Below are positions 10,615-21,300 of a stretch of 64,000 nucleotides of DNA, one piece after another. How positions within the stretch are numbered: position 1 is the stretch's first letter; each line of letters starts with the position of its first letter. Both the position numbers and the translations under genes were made by a program. The stretch comes from Azolla caroliniana. Lineage: Eukaryota; Polypodiophyta. The notes under the pieces are model-generated. The model did not search any database. It saw only the letters and a list, made by a program, of their open reading frames with translations, and had not been told where the DNA came from. The stretch is from assembly GCA_043228905.1 (NCBI GenBank), contig JBHGNT010000003.1, positions 7,750,001-7,814,000 of the forward strand, written 5' to 3'.

Positions 10615-10885
10615 GTCGTTGCCTCTGTTGTAACTGCCACCTGTGGCGAAGATCGTGAGCACGAGGTCGTTGCCTCCGTGAGCTCACTTTTGTAATCATT
10701 GTAACATAGTGATAGTTTGCAGCCTGTGGGCTGCCGTGGTTTTTTCCCTAGTTTGGGATTTCCACGTAAACATCCTATGTACTCTTCTCTTCACTGTGTC
10801 GTGCGTTCATTTCCCATTTTCTATGTATGATTCTAAGCTCGGTTGTGGCCGAGCGTTGCGCATAAGGAGCGTGCAGTTCCTGTCA
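10168..10885 (+). repeat. Copia A 5' LTR
   Basis: It starts TATCAGGAAACAGG (the related solo LTRs have TGTTGGGAGACAGG) and ends GTTCCTGTCA. Inside are short direct repeats of an ACCGGATGAGGAGTACCCGG type (10240-10380), a TATAAATA box at 10495-10502 followed by GACTTAGGGCAA, and a (GA)n tract at 10580-10610. It is clearly diverged from its 3' partner. Confidence 0.9.
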
Positions 10886-10915
10886 AAGTGGTATCAGAGC
10901 GAAACGACACAGAAA

Positions 10916-11345
10916 ATGGATGAATCGTTGGGAGGTATGTTCAAGCTCACCGGCTCCAACTATTCGGTGTGGAAGTCGAAGATGAGGGACATGCTCGTGG
11001 TTAAAGATCTTTGGTTGCCGGTTCAATTCGGGGACAAGAGACCGGACAAGATCGACGCCGCGATATGGGAGGTGATGCACATGAAGACAACGGCGTACAT
11101 ACGGTGCTTCATCAACATGAGCCTATACAACAACTTCAATGAAGAGAGCAAGGCTCATGAGCTCTAGGAGAAGATCACCATTATGTTTCAAAACAAAAAT
11201 GTTGTTAACTAGGTTTCGGTATTCCGGAAGCTAGTAAGACTCTGGTACCAAGATGGCTCCAGCATGGCGGAGCACACGAATGCCTTCCAGGGGCTGATCC
11301 ACCAGGCAACATCATTGGAAGTACCTCTCGCCGACGAGGTACTAG
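10916..11345 (+). pseudogene. Copia A gag, N-terminal part (interrupted by copia B)
   Basis: It starts at the ATG 16 bases after the primer site. The reading Met-Asp-Glu-Ser-Leu-Gly-Gly-Met-Phe-Lys-Leu, then Asn-Tyr-Ser-Val-Trp-Lys-Ser-Lys-Met, is the usual copia gag opening (UBN2-type). A TAG at 11165 and another stop near 11210 interrupt it before the copia B LTR cuts it at 11346. The rest resumes at 22063. Confidence 0.8.
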
Positions 11346-11627
11346 TGTCGAATACATGTGTATAATGGACGTATTCACACTATCTCGTTTTGGCCATTTA
11401 TGTAATTAGCATAAAGGGTAGTTGCCCTAAGTCGGTCACTATATATAGTGACCTTGCAACCTTTTTGTAAGGTTGGGTGTTGTATCATTACGTTGTGCAA
11501 TAAGAAACTCTTTTGTGCCTCTCTCTCTCTCTCTCTCTGTGCACGATCTATGATTCTGTTATACGCAGGTACTCAACAGCAATCGAATGCTGATTGATCT
11601 TCCGCATAGACGACCTCATCCCCAACA
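11346..11627 (+). repeat. Copia B 5' LTR
   Basis: Compact 282-bp LTR, TGTCGAAT...CCCAACA. The putative TATA box lies in the centre of a perfect 20-bp palindrome at 11434-11453. A CT tract near 11520-11538 precedes the 3' end. Confidence 0.95.
11434..11453. promoter_or_regulatory. Palindromic TATA region of copia B LTR
   Basis: GGTCACTATATATAGTGACC is a perfect 20-bp palindrome with TATATA at its centre. It is immediately preceded by TTGCCCTAAGTC (11422-11433), the reverse complement of the GACTTAGGGCAA found just downstream of the TATA box in the copia A and C LTRs. The same arrangement occurs in the 3' LTR. A promoter role is inferred from position. Confidence 0.6.
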
Positions 11628-12304
11628 TCTGGTATCAGAGCAGAGGTTCGGCCGTCATCACCGCCTGCACAGCATTCGGTTCTTCACTTCATCACGGCCT
11701 GCACAGTATTCGCGTCATTCGAAGAAAGAGAGAAGAAGAACAAAAACGAGGTTTGCACCTCATCGCGTTAGATCCTCTTGCTTGGAGTAAGCCATCAGGT
11801 TGTACTCTATTCCTTGTGATCGTAACCGCTCGAGGTGAAATCCCCTTGTGCATCATTGACACGATCGTGCTCCATTCGGTTAAACGGCATCCGAAGAGGT
11901 AATCAAACGCTGCTCGTTGTAACCACTCGGTGCAGATCGGTCTCAAGACAACAACCCCAAATTCGTGCTTCATCTGGCTGATCGACATTCGGGAGGATCA
12001 GTTGGATCCGTCTCTCTCGTTGCTGCAGTCAACCGAAGCAGAATCGGTCCAGATAATCGGTTTCAATAATCGGTATTCGGCATATATATCCGAAACGAAC
12101 CGGGCTCACTCCGACTCGGCAACATTCGGGAAGACCAGTCGGTTCTGTCCCTCAAGCTACCGGAGTCAATTCGAGCAAGTTCCGAAGCCGAACCGACTCG
12201 GGTTCAAATCCGACTAGAACGATATCGGGTGAGCCAACCGGCTGCACTCCAACAAGGTTCGTAGTCAACTCCGAACCGAGCTTCGTCAACCGAAACCAAA
12301 TTTG

Positions 12305-13072
12305 ATGGCGTCAACATCCGGCTCGTCAGAAATGAGTCTACGAAAGTTCGATGGATCGAACTTCAACTTCTGGAAGGAACAAATGCAGGACTATCTCATA
12401 GTCAAGGGGCAAATCGACCCCATCGAAAATGAAGAACCTCCAGAAGGATACAAACCAATTGAGTGGCAGAAGCTGGACAGAATCGTCCGCGCCACGATTC
12501 GGATGCACCTATCGGAATCGGTATACTTTACGGTGCAATCGTGTACGACAGCATTCGAACTGTGGAAAACACTGTCGGACACTTACGAAAAGAAGGTCGC
12601 CGCAACGAAGATGTTTCTGATCCGGCGCCTCTACAACTTGCGGATGAAAGAATCCGATTCGGTCCAAGCACACCTCAATGAGTACGAAAGCATAAGCTCC
12701 CAAATCTCGTCACAGGGGACGGCAATCGAGGATGAACTCAGAGCAATGATACTCATGAGTAGCCTTCCCTCATCATGGGAAACTTTCGTCACAACCGTGT
12801 GCAACGCGTCAACCACGGCTGTTAAATACTCCGAAGTCACGAGCGCAATCCTGACCGAAGCAGCTCGGAGAAAGTCTTTCGCCAAAGACTCAACAGACGA
12901 CGCTTACGTAGTACAAGGTTCGACAGACCGATCGAACATACGAGGAAGAGATTCCTCACGGCCGCCGAACAATCAGCGAAGACGGAGCCAATCACGGGAT
13001 AACCGAATCTGCAACTATTGCAAGAAACCCGGACACATCAAAGCCGACTGCCGCGCACTCAAGAACAAGAAC
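12305..13072 (+). CDS. Copia B gag (5' 256 codons of gag-pol; interrupted by copia C)
   Basis: It starts at ATG 12305 after a leader of about 680 bp. Residues 1-170 form the copia gag (UBN2) domain, with Phe-Asp-Gly-Ser-Asn-Phe-Asn-Phe-Trp-Lys near the start and Tyr-Glu-Lys-Lys-Val-Ala-Ala-Thr-Lys in the middle. A zinc knuckle Cys-Asn-Tyr-Cys ... Gly-His ... Cys (CX2CX4HX4C) occupies residues 236-249. The frame reaches the copia C LTR on a codon boundary and resumes in phase after it (18337). Gag packages element RNA in virus-like particles. As it stands, transcription would read into copia C and translation would stop inside its LTR (TGA at 13157-13159). Confidence 0.9.
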
Positions 13073-13644
13073 TGTTGGGATTACGGTCCCTTCGGATGGG
13101 ATGGTCGGATATCGGAGATGAATGCCGACAAGCCCGGTTTCGGTTTCGGATCCGGATGACGAAGACCCCGGCTTCGGTGCCGGATGACGAATGTACCCGA
13201 AGAGCGATCCGGATGCAGGGACGGCTATAGTTGTAAATAGCCCAAAGTCATATAAGTATAAATATGACTTAGGGCAAACAGTTTTTTCGTTGCTTCTCAT
13301 TTTTCTGTTTTTCCACTCAAGAGGAGTGAAGAGGGAGCAGCCGTGAGAGAGAGAGAGAGATAGAGCGCGAGAGAGGAAGAGGTAGACGCCTCTGTGTATT
13401 TCCGCCGCCTGTGGCGAGGACAGCGAGCTCAAGGTCGTCGCCTTGGAGCTCGTCATTGTATATTTCTCTGTGCATAGTTTGGTTCGGAGTCTCGCACTCC
13501 CGTGGTTTTTCCCGTATAGGGTTTTCCACGTTAATCCCTGTGTATCGCGTCTTTCTCTGTATTTCCTGTTTTCTGCTACATTGATCCGCGATTAATCGGT
13601 TGTGGCCGAGTGGTGAAGGTGAATCCAAGCGTTGATTCCCAACA
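13073..13644 (+). repeat. Copia C 5' LTR
   Basis: TGTTGGGATT...CCCAACA. Contains GTCATATAAG, TATAAATA (13257-13264) and TATGACTTAGGGCAAACAG, so the TATA box sits between inverted GTCATA/TATGAC arms. A (GA)n tract follows. This block is shared with copia A LTRs although the outer parts differ. Confidence 0.97.
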
Positions 13645-13673
13645 AACTGGTATCAGAGCGACTGTTGCAGAAA

Positions 13674-16600
13674 ATGGAAGGCGGCGGCAGCGGGCAGCCG
13701 ATGATGATGGTGCTGAATGCACAGAATTACGCCGACTGGAAGATCAAGATGGAGGATCTTCTGATTGTTCGGGACCTGTACGAACCGATTGACAGGTCGG
13801 AAATACCGAAAGGGGTACTTGAGTCGGAGTGGAAGCTCCTGAACCGGAAAGCCGTAGCGACGATCCGACAATACGTCGATGTAAGCGTCCTACAACATGT
13901 GGCGAACGACACCAACGCATACGAGATGTGGAAGAAGCTGTCGGGCCTCTATGAGAGGAAGAATGCGTTGAACCGGACCTCCCTGATGAGGAAGATAGTG
14001 AATCTCAAGTACCGGGACGGCGAGAGTATGGTGGAACACGTAAGCACGTTCATGGGATTCGTGAATCAGCTTGCGGCGATCAAGTTCCCGTTGGAGGATG
14101 CAATGCAAGCCATCATCCTGATGTGTACATTGTCGGAAAGCTGGGAGAACTTGGTGGTGACTCTCAGCACCTCGTGCACCGAAGATAACTTGTCCTTACA
14201 AACGGTAAAGACAAGTATTCTGAATGAAGAAGCGCGTCGGAGAGATAAGGAACCGGCCTCCGACCCGAAGATGCTGTTTACCGAATCGGATCGGGGAAGA
14301 CAATGGAACCGGAGTCCGCAAAGACGGGAGAAGTCGGGGACCCGGTCGCAGTCAAGAGGAAGACCCACATGCTTCCACTGTGGGAAGCCGGGGCACTTCC
14401 GGAAGAACTGTCGGCATTACCGAAAAGACAACGGAGCCGACGACACCGACTCGAAGAAGTCACCGGAGAGAAACGGTGCATACCGGGGAGCCACGGACCG
14501 GAGAGGTTCGGATCGGCGAGGGCAGGACCGGAAAGGAACAACGGCACTCGCGGCAAGTGAGGAAGAAATCATGCTCATCACCGAAGAAGGTGAGCTAAAC
14601 GTTGCCGGCGATGAGACGACCTGGGTGGTCGATTCCGGAGCATCGTTCCACCTGACCCCGGAGAGAAGATACTTCTCATCCTACACAGCCGGTGAGCATG
14701 GCTGTGTTCGGATGGGAAATGAAGGTACGTGCCGGATTGCCGGCATAGGAGACGTGTGGTTGACAACCCCGACCGGATGCAAAATGCTGCTGAAGAATGT
14801 CCGACACGTTCCGGAGGTCCGATTGAACCTGATCTCGGCCGGGAGGCTAGATGATGAAGGCTACACGGGTAGCATCCGGGACGGTGTCATGAAGTTCAGC
14901 AAGGGGAGCCTGATAGTGGCTCGGGCCCGGAAGGTCAACACACTGTACCTGATGAATGCCCGGTTATGTCCGGAAGAGCTGAATGTGGCAGCCGACACTG
15001 CCGGTGAGCTGTGGCACAAAAGACTGTGCCACATGAGTGAGAAGGGGATGAAGAGGCTTGCAGAAGACAACCTCATCCCAGTGAAGCACGTGCACCTGGA
15101 GAAGTGCACCGATTGCCTGGCCGGTAAGCAAAACCGAACCTCCTTCCACTCAAGGCCACCGACGAGACGTAGCGCACCATTGGAGTTGGTGCACACTGAC
15201 GTGTGTCAGGTAGAGACGAAGTCACATGGCGGAGCCCAGTACTTCGTAACATTCATCGATGATCATAGCCGAAAACTGTGGACGGCACCGATGAAGACAA
15301 AGGACCAAGTGTTGTCCGTCTTCAAAGAACTCCACGCGAGAGTGGAAAGGGAATCCGGCAAGAAGCTGAAAGCGATACGAGCGGATAACGGAGGGGAATA
15401 CCGGGGGCAGTTCCAGGAGTACTGTCGCTCGAAGGGAATCCGACTCGAGTTTACTGTGCCGAAGACGCCGGAACTGAACGGGCTGGCCGAGAGGATGAAC
15501 CGGACCATAATGGAGCGGGTCCGGAGTATGCTGGCGCATGCGAAATTACCCAAGGGGTTTTGGGCTGAGGCAATGTCGACGGCGACATATGTGATAAACA
15601 GATCACCCTCAGTTCCTTTGGACGGAGACACGCCGCAGAGAGTGTGGACCGGTAAGGAAGTGTCCTACCGGCATCTGAAGGTGTTCGGGTGTCTCGCATA
15701 CGTGCATGTGGCAAAGGACCGGAGAGGAAAGCTAGATCCTAAGACCCGGCCATGCATATTCCTCGGTTACGGCGACGACGAGTTCGGCTACCGAGTATGG
15801 GACCCGGTCGACAAGAAGATATTCAGGAGTCGAGACATCATCTTCATGGAGGACAAGACACTCGCCGACTGGGAGTCGGAGAAGAAGATGAAGAGCTCCA
15901 AGTCGATCGGTGAGGATCAACTCTACGAGGAGCAGTCCCGACCGGCAAGGGACCGGTTAGCACTCGAGGATCCAGCTGAAGACGGTGAAGAAACAGAACC
16001 GGCCGAAGAAGATGAAAATGATACCGGAACCGGCCCCGATCCCGAAATGGATTCGGATGAAGAAGAAGAATCGGAAGAACCGGTTACCGAAGCTCCGGAA
16101 CGGAGATACCCTCTAAGAGAGAGAAGGGCCCCCCGGAGATTTCCGGAACCAGAGCACGTGTTGCTAACCGACGAGGGGGAGCCGGAGAGCTTTGAAGAAG
16201 CAAAGCATGACACCCAGAGCCGCAGGTGGTTGAGTGCCATGCAGGACGAGATGGATTCCCTGCATGAGAACCACACATATGAACTTGTGGAGTTGCCGAA
16301 AGGAAAGCGGGCACTGCGAAACAAGTGGGTGTTCAAGCTGAAACCGGGAGATGCCGGAAACCCCCCGAGATACAAAGCCAGGATCGTGGTGAAGGGGTTT
16401 CAGCAGAAGAAGGGCGTCGACTTCGACGAGATATTTGCCCCGGTAGTGAAGATGACCTCCATCCGGACGGTGTTGAGCATAGCGGCAAGCATGGACCTCG
16501 AGGTAGAACAGATGGACGTGAAGACGGCATTCCTTCACGGCGACCTCGAAGAAGAGATCTACATGCAGCAACCGGAAGGATTCGAGAAGAAAGGGAAGGA

Positions 16601-16856
16601 GCACCTGGTATGCCGGTTGAAGAAGAGCCTTTACGGACTGAAGCAGGCTCCCCGGCAATGGTACCGGAAGTTCGACTCCTTCATGACCGACGAAGGGTAC
16701 CTCAAAACGCAGTCCGACCACTGCGTGTTTGTGAAGAAGTTCGAAGGAGGAGACTCCCTAATACTCCTCCTGTACGTGGACGACATGTTGATCGTCGGAC
16801 GGGACCAGGTCAAGATACGGATGCTGAAGAAGGCTCTTCACCGAACTTCTCAATGA
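13674..16856 (+). CDS. Copia C gag-pol, open for 1,060 codons up to a frameshift in RT
   Basis: Start ATG 13674, 19 bases after the primer site. In order: gag domain (about residues 10-200); zinc knuckle Cys-Phe-His-Cys ... His ... Cys at 14370-14411 (CX2CX4HX4C); protease with Asp-Ser-Gly-Ala at residue 320; gag-pre-integrase and HHCC zinc domain; integrase triad Asp509, Asp571, Glu606; the copia RT with Lys-Thr-Ala-Phe-Leu-His-Gly, Gly-Leu-Lys-Gln-Ala-Pro and catalytic Tyr-Val-Asp-Asp (Asp1036-Asp1037). A TGA ends the frame soon after the YVDD box. Alignment with copia A at 24689-24716 shows one base fewer in C at about 16843-16850. Restoring phase would need a +1 compensation. Otherwise all catalytic residues are present. 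Confidence 0.93.
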   Translation: MEGGGSGQPMMMVLNAQNYADWKIKMEDLLIVRDLYEPIDRSEIPKGVLESEWKLLNRKAVATIRQYVDVSVLQHVANDTNAYEMWKKLSGLYERKNALNRTSLMRKIVNLKYRDGESMVEHVSTFMGFVNQLAAIKFPLEDAMQAIILMCTLSESWENLVVTLSTSCTEDNLSLQTVKTSILNEEARRRDKEPASDPKMLFTESDRGRQWNRSPQRREKSGTRSQSRGRPTCFHCGKPGHFRKNCRHYRKDNGADDTDSKKSPERNGAYRGATDRRGSDRRGQDRKGTTALAASEEEIMLITEEGELNVAGDETTWVVDSGASFHLTPERRYFSSYTAGEHGCVRMGNEGTCRIAGIGDVWLTTPTGCKMLLKNVRHVPEVRLNLISAGRLDDEGYTGSIRDGVMKFSKGSLIVARARKVNTLYLMNARLCPEELNVAADTAGELWHKRLCHMSEKGMKRLAEDNLIPVKHVHLEKCTDCLAGKQNRTSFHSRPPTRRSAPLELVHTDVCQVETKSHGGAQYFVTFIDDHSRKLWTAPMKTKDQVLSVFKELHARVERESGKKLKAIRADNGGEYRGQFQEYCRSKGIRLEFTVPKTPELNGLAERMNRTIMERVRSMLAHAKLPKGFWAEAMSTATYVINRSPSVPLDGDTPQRVWTGKEVSYRHLKVFGCLAYVHVAKDRRGKLDPKTRPCIFLGYGDDEFGYRVWDPVDKKIFRSRDIIFMEDKTLADWESEKKMKSSKSIGEDQLYEEQSRPARDRLALEDPAEDGEETEPAEEDENDTGTGPDPEMDSDEEEESEEPVTEAPERRYPLRERRAPRRFPEPEHVLLTDEGEPESFEEAKHDTQSRRWLSAMQDEMDSLHENHTYELVELPKGKRALRNKWVFKLKPGDAGNPPRYKARIVVKGFQQKKGVDFDEIFAPVVKMTSIRTVLSIAASMDLEVEQMDVKTAFLHGDLEEEIYMQQPEGFEKKGKEHLVCRLKKSLYGLKQAPRQWYRKFDSFMTDEGYLKTQSDHCVFVKKFEGGDSLILLLYVDDMLIVGRDQVKIRMLKKALHRTSQ

Positions 16857-17749
16857 AGGACCTGGGTCCGGCGAGGCAAATACTAGGGATGCACATCATC
16901 CGGGACCGGAGCAAGAAGCAGTTGTGGCTGTCACAAGAGAAGTACGTGACAAAGGTGCTTCAACGGTTCAACATGTCGGAAGCAAGACCGGTCGGATCAA
17001 CCCTACCGGCAAACTGCAAGTTGTCCAGCAAGCAAAGTCCCAAGACAAAGGCTGAAAAGGAGGATATGATGAAAGTGCCGTATGCCTCAGCTGTCGGGAG
17101 CTTGATGTACGCCATGGTGTGTACGAGACCGGACATCGGATATGCAGTCGGAGTGGTGAGCCGGTACATGAGCAATCCCGGCAAAGAGCATTGGAACGCG
17201 GCCAAGTGGATACTCCGATACCTGAAGGGCACGGCAAACGTGTGCCTCCGATTCGGCTCCGGTAAGCCCGAACTCGAAGGCTTTACTGATTCTGATATGT
17301 CGGCTGATGCAGATACCAGCCGGTCCACATCAGGGTATGTGATGACGTATGCAGGGGGAGCTGTTTCATGGCAGTCGAGGCTGCAGAAGACGGTTGCGCT
17401 GTCAACCACGGAGGCGGAGTACATGGCGGCTGTTGAAGCCGGCAAGGAAATAATATGGATGAAGGACTTCATTAGAGAGCTCGGTATCCGGCAAGAGGAG
17501 TACCGACTCTACTGCGATAGTCAGAGTGCCATCCACCTTGCGAAGAACGCGGCCTACCATTCCCGGACGAAACACATCCAGCGTAGATACCACTGGATCC
17601 GGGAAAGGATAGAGGACAAGGAGTTCGTGCTGACGAAGATCCACACGGACGAGAACGGGTCGGATATGCTGACCAAGGTCCTCACACCCGACAAGCTGGA
17701 AGCATGCCGAAAGAGGGTCGGATTGGAGAGACATCCCATGCCGAAGTGA
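16857..17749 (+). CDS. Copia C pol, end of RT and RNase H (second phase)
   Basis: Continues gag-pol in the shifted frame: Lys-Asp-Leu-Gly-Pro-Ala-Arg-Gln-Ile-Leu-Gly-Met, then the RT connection, then RNase H (Thr-Asp-Ser-Asp, Ser-Thr-Thr-Glu-Ala-Glu-Tyr, Asp-Ser-Gln-Ser-Ala). It ends at TGA 17747-17749, directly before the polypurine tract. No start codon or ribosome-entry feature is visible at the shift, so I read this as a mutation rather than programmed frameshifting. Typical copia elements express gag-pol from one frame. Confidence 0.9.
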
Positions 17750-17759
17750 AGGGGGAGTT

Positions 17760-18331
17760 TGTTGGGATTACGGTCCCTTCGGATGGGATGGTCGGATATC
17801 GGAGATGAATGCCGACAAGCCCGGTTTCGGTTTCGGATCCGGATGACGAAGACCCCGGCTTCGGTGCCGGATGACGAATGTACCCGAAGAGCGATCCGGA
17901 TGCAGGGACGGCTATAGTTGTAAATAGCCCAAAGTCATATAAGTATAAATATGACTTAGGGCAAACAGTTTTTTCGTTGCTTCTCATTTTTCTGTTTTTC
18001 CACTCAAGAGGAGTGAAGAGGGAGCAGCCGTGAGAGAGAGAGAGAGATAGAGCGCGAGAGAGGAAGAGGTAGACGCCTCTGTGTATTTCCGCCGCCTGTG
18101 GCGAGGACAGCGAGCTCAAGGTCGTCGCCTTGGAGCTCGTCATTGTATATTTCTCTGTGCATAGTTTGGTTCGGAGTCTCGCACTCCCGTGGTTTTTCCC
18201 GTATAGGGTTTTCCACGTTAATCCCTGTGTATCGCGTCTTTCTCTGTATTTCCTGTTTTCTGCTACATTGATCCGCGATTAATCGGTTGTGGCCGAGTGG
18301 TGAAGGTGAATCCAAGCGTTGATTCCCAACA
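17760..18331 (+). repeat. Copia C 3' LTR
   Basis: Identical by eye to the 5' LTR over 572 bp, TGTTGGG...CCCAACA, followed by the AGAAC duplication and then copia B coding sequence. Confidence 0.97.
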
Positions 18332-18336
18332 AGAAC

Positions 18337-21300
18337 AACAAGAAGAGTGGCCGGCATGAGGAGATCAATTACGTCAGCTTCTCAGCGGATGTACTACCGG
18401 ACGACCCGAATATACTATCAATCGAAAATCCAGTCGGATCAGAAGTTCTGCTCACGACTGAAGAATCGAGCACATGGCTCTTGGATTCGGGCGCGTCATT
18501 TCACGTGACTCCTCATAGATCCCAATTTCGGCAATATACGATCCGTCACTCCGACTCAGTTCGAGTCGGCAACTCACAACACTGTGACATCATCGGAATC
18601 GGCACAGTAGAGCTCAACCTTGCAGGTGGCTCTACACTTGTACTCCACAATGTCCGACATGTACCCGAGCTCTCAAGGCCATTGATCTCAGTCGGACAAC
18701 TAGATGAAGACGGCATTCGTGCCGGTTTTTCTTCGGGAGGGTGGACACTCCACTGGGGGAACCTCCTGCTTGCTAGAGGACCCAAGATACACTCCCTGTA
18801 TCCGTTACATGTTACGCTCAGAGAGGGTAACCTGTTTTTGGTGGATATTCCTGTGTCATCACTATGGCACAGAAGATTAGGACACCTCAGCAAGGCCGGC
18901 ATCACGCATCTATCTAGAGCCGGATACATCCCCAAACTCTTCTTCTCCGACCATCAATTCTGCGAGCATTGCCAGTATGGCAAACAAGCAACCGCATCAC
19001 ACCCGACATCAGCACCAAGAGAAACGAGACCTCTCGATTTAGTCCACTCGGACGTCTGTGGCCCAATGCCGCATCAGTCTCTTGGCGGTGCCTCTTACTT
19101 CGTCAGTTTTATTGACGATTCGACTCGAAAGGTGTGGGCTTATCCAATTCGCACCAAAGATCGTGTCTTCTCGATCTTCACCGATTGGCTCGCTATGGTA
19201 GAAAATCAAACCGACCGAAAGCTGAAATGCCTTCGGACCGACAATGGGGGAGAGTTCAAATCCGATGAATTCGTCAAATTCTGCCGACAACGCGGCATCC
19301 GACGTGAATTTACGGCACCACACAGTCCGGAGCAAAACGGGATTGCAGAACGAATGAATCGGACAATCCAAGAAAGGATAGTTTCCATGCTCCAACACTC
19401 CGGACTGTCGGATGGCTTCTGGGCAGAGGCTCTACTCACGGCAGTACACATAATCAATATGTCGCCAAGTAGACCTCTAGGACTTCAAATTCCTCAGGAA
19501 CTATGGATCGGCAGTAAGCCGAATTACGACAAGCTGAGGATCTTCGGATGCGAGGCGTACGCCCTTATTCCGAAAGATGATCGCCGAAAACTTGCACCTC
19601 GGTCCAGGAAATGCATTTTCCTTGGATATGGATCCGACGGCGAAATGGGATACCGACTCTGGGACCCCGAACGCAGACAAATCGTTCGAAGTTCGGACGT
19701 TGTGTTCAACGAGTCGGCTATGACTCCATCAGTCGAAAAACCGATCGAAGTCCGAAGGGTAACATTTTCCGATGTGCCGACCCTTCAAGAAGGCCCCGCT
19801 CTCAACACACGGTCAGCTTCACGGGTAGCTGAACCTTACACTACCGACTCGGACAACTCCGACTCGGCACAGCAGAACAATCCGCTTTCGGACCATCCGA
19901 CCTCGATACCCGATGCGACCAGTCCAATCATACCTCGACGATCCGAGAGACTGTCGCAACCTCCGGAGAGGTATTCTCCTGGAATTTTCTTCACCGACGC
20001 CGGCGAACCGACGTCTTACGAAGAAGCATCGACATCTGTCGATTCCGCCACCTGGCATCTGGCGATGGAGTCGGAAATGCACTCCATTCGGGCAAACAAG
20101 ACTTGGGATCTGGTCAAATTACCTAGGAACCGACGTGCTCTTCCTTGCAAGTGGGTTTATCGACTAAAAGAGACGTCTGATTCGACCACCCCAAAGTACA
20201 AGGCCAGATTAGTTGCGAAGGGCTTCCGACAAGAATATGGCGTCGACTTCGACGAGATTTTTTCACCAGTGGTGAAAATGACAACCCTCCGTTTCCTACT
20301 CGGCGTAGTGGCAGCCGACAACTTGGAGCTGATTCAGCTAGATGTCAAAACAGCCTTCCTCCATGGTGATCTTGAAGAGGAAATTTATATGGAGCAGCCA
20401 AAAGGCTTCGTGGCAACTGGCCAAGAACATCTAGTCTGCCGACTCAGGAAGAGTCTATACGGCCTCAAACAGGCACCACGACAATGGTACAAGAAGTTCG
20501 ACGACTTCATCCAATCGATCGGCTTCTCCAAAAGCGATGAGGACCATTGTCTCTTCACCAACACAGCTCAAGATGGATCACCCATCTTCCTCATCATTTA
20601 CGTGGACGACATGCTAATTTCTGGACGCCACGCGGGCGAACTTGCCGATCTCGTTCGGCAACTGCGGTTGAAGTTTGCCATGAAGGACCTCGGTCCGGCA
20701 CGACACATCCTTGGCATGAAGATTAGTCGGCATCGCGATAAACGACATCTTTTTTTGTCTCAGACCGACTATATCGGACGTGTCTTGGAACGCTTCAACA
20801 TGCAATCAGCCAAATCTGCTTCAACCCCGCTCCCAATGAATCTTCGGCTCTCTCAGCGAGACTGCCCGACATCCGGCCCGGAGGGGGAAGATATGAAGTC
20901 GGTACCGTATGCACCGGCAGTCGGCTCCCTTATGTACCTGATGGTCGCGACACGGCCTGATATTTCTCATGCCGTAGGAGTCGTTAGCAGATTTATGCAC
21001 AATCCTGGCCGATCGCATTGGAACGCAGTCAAGCATGTGTTTAGATATCTGGCTGGCACAAAAGACCATGGCATTCTTTTCGGTCCGAACCGAACCTCAG
21101 GCGTAGTCGGTTACACCGACTCGGACTTCGCCGGCTGTATAGACAGTCGGAAATCAACAACCGGATACTGCTTCAAATTCGGCAATGGAGCAATCTCGTG
21201 GAAGTCGAAACTTCAGGAGTGCACAGCGACCTCAACGACCGAAGCAGAATATGTAGCTGCGTCCGACGCAGCAAAAGAAGCTTTGTGGCTCGGTTGGCTG

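Larger units (their letters stand above)
13073..18331 (+). mobile_element. Copia C: youngest Ty1/copia insertion, identical LTRs
   Basis: 5,259 bp with 572-bp LTRs (13073-13644, 17760-18331) in which I found no difference. It is flanked by a perfect AGAAC duplication (13068-13072, 18332-18336). The primer site TGGTATCAGAGC follows the 5' LTR by two bases, and a polypurine tract AAGGGGGAGTTT (17748-17759) abuts the 3' LTR. It carries a single gag-pol frame broken once by an apparent 1-base loss. Protein similarity to copia A is much closer than to copia B, so A and C belong to one family and B to another. Confidence 0.97.

Noticed and set aside
16854-16860. Programmed frameshift in copia C
   Set aside because: No slippery site or downstream structure is evident, and the position (inside RT) is not where copia elements shift.
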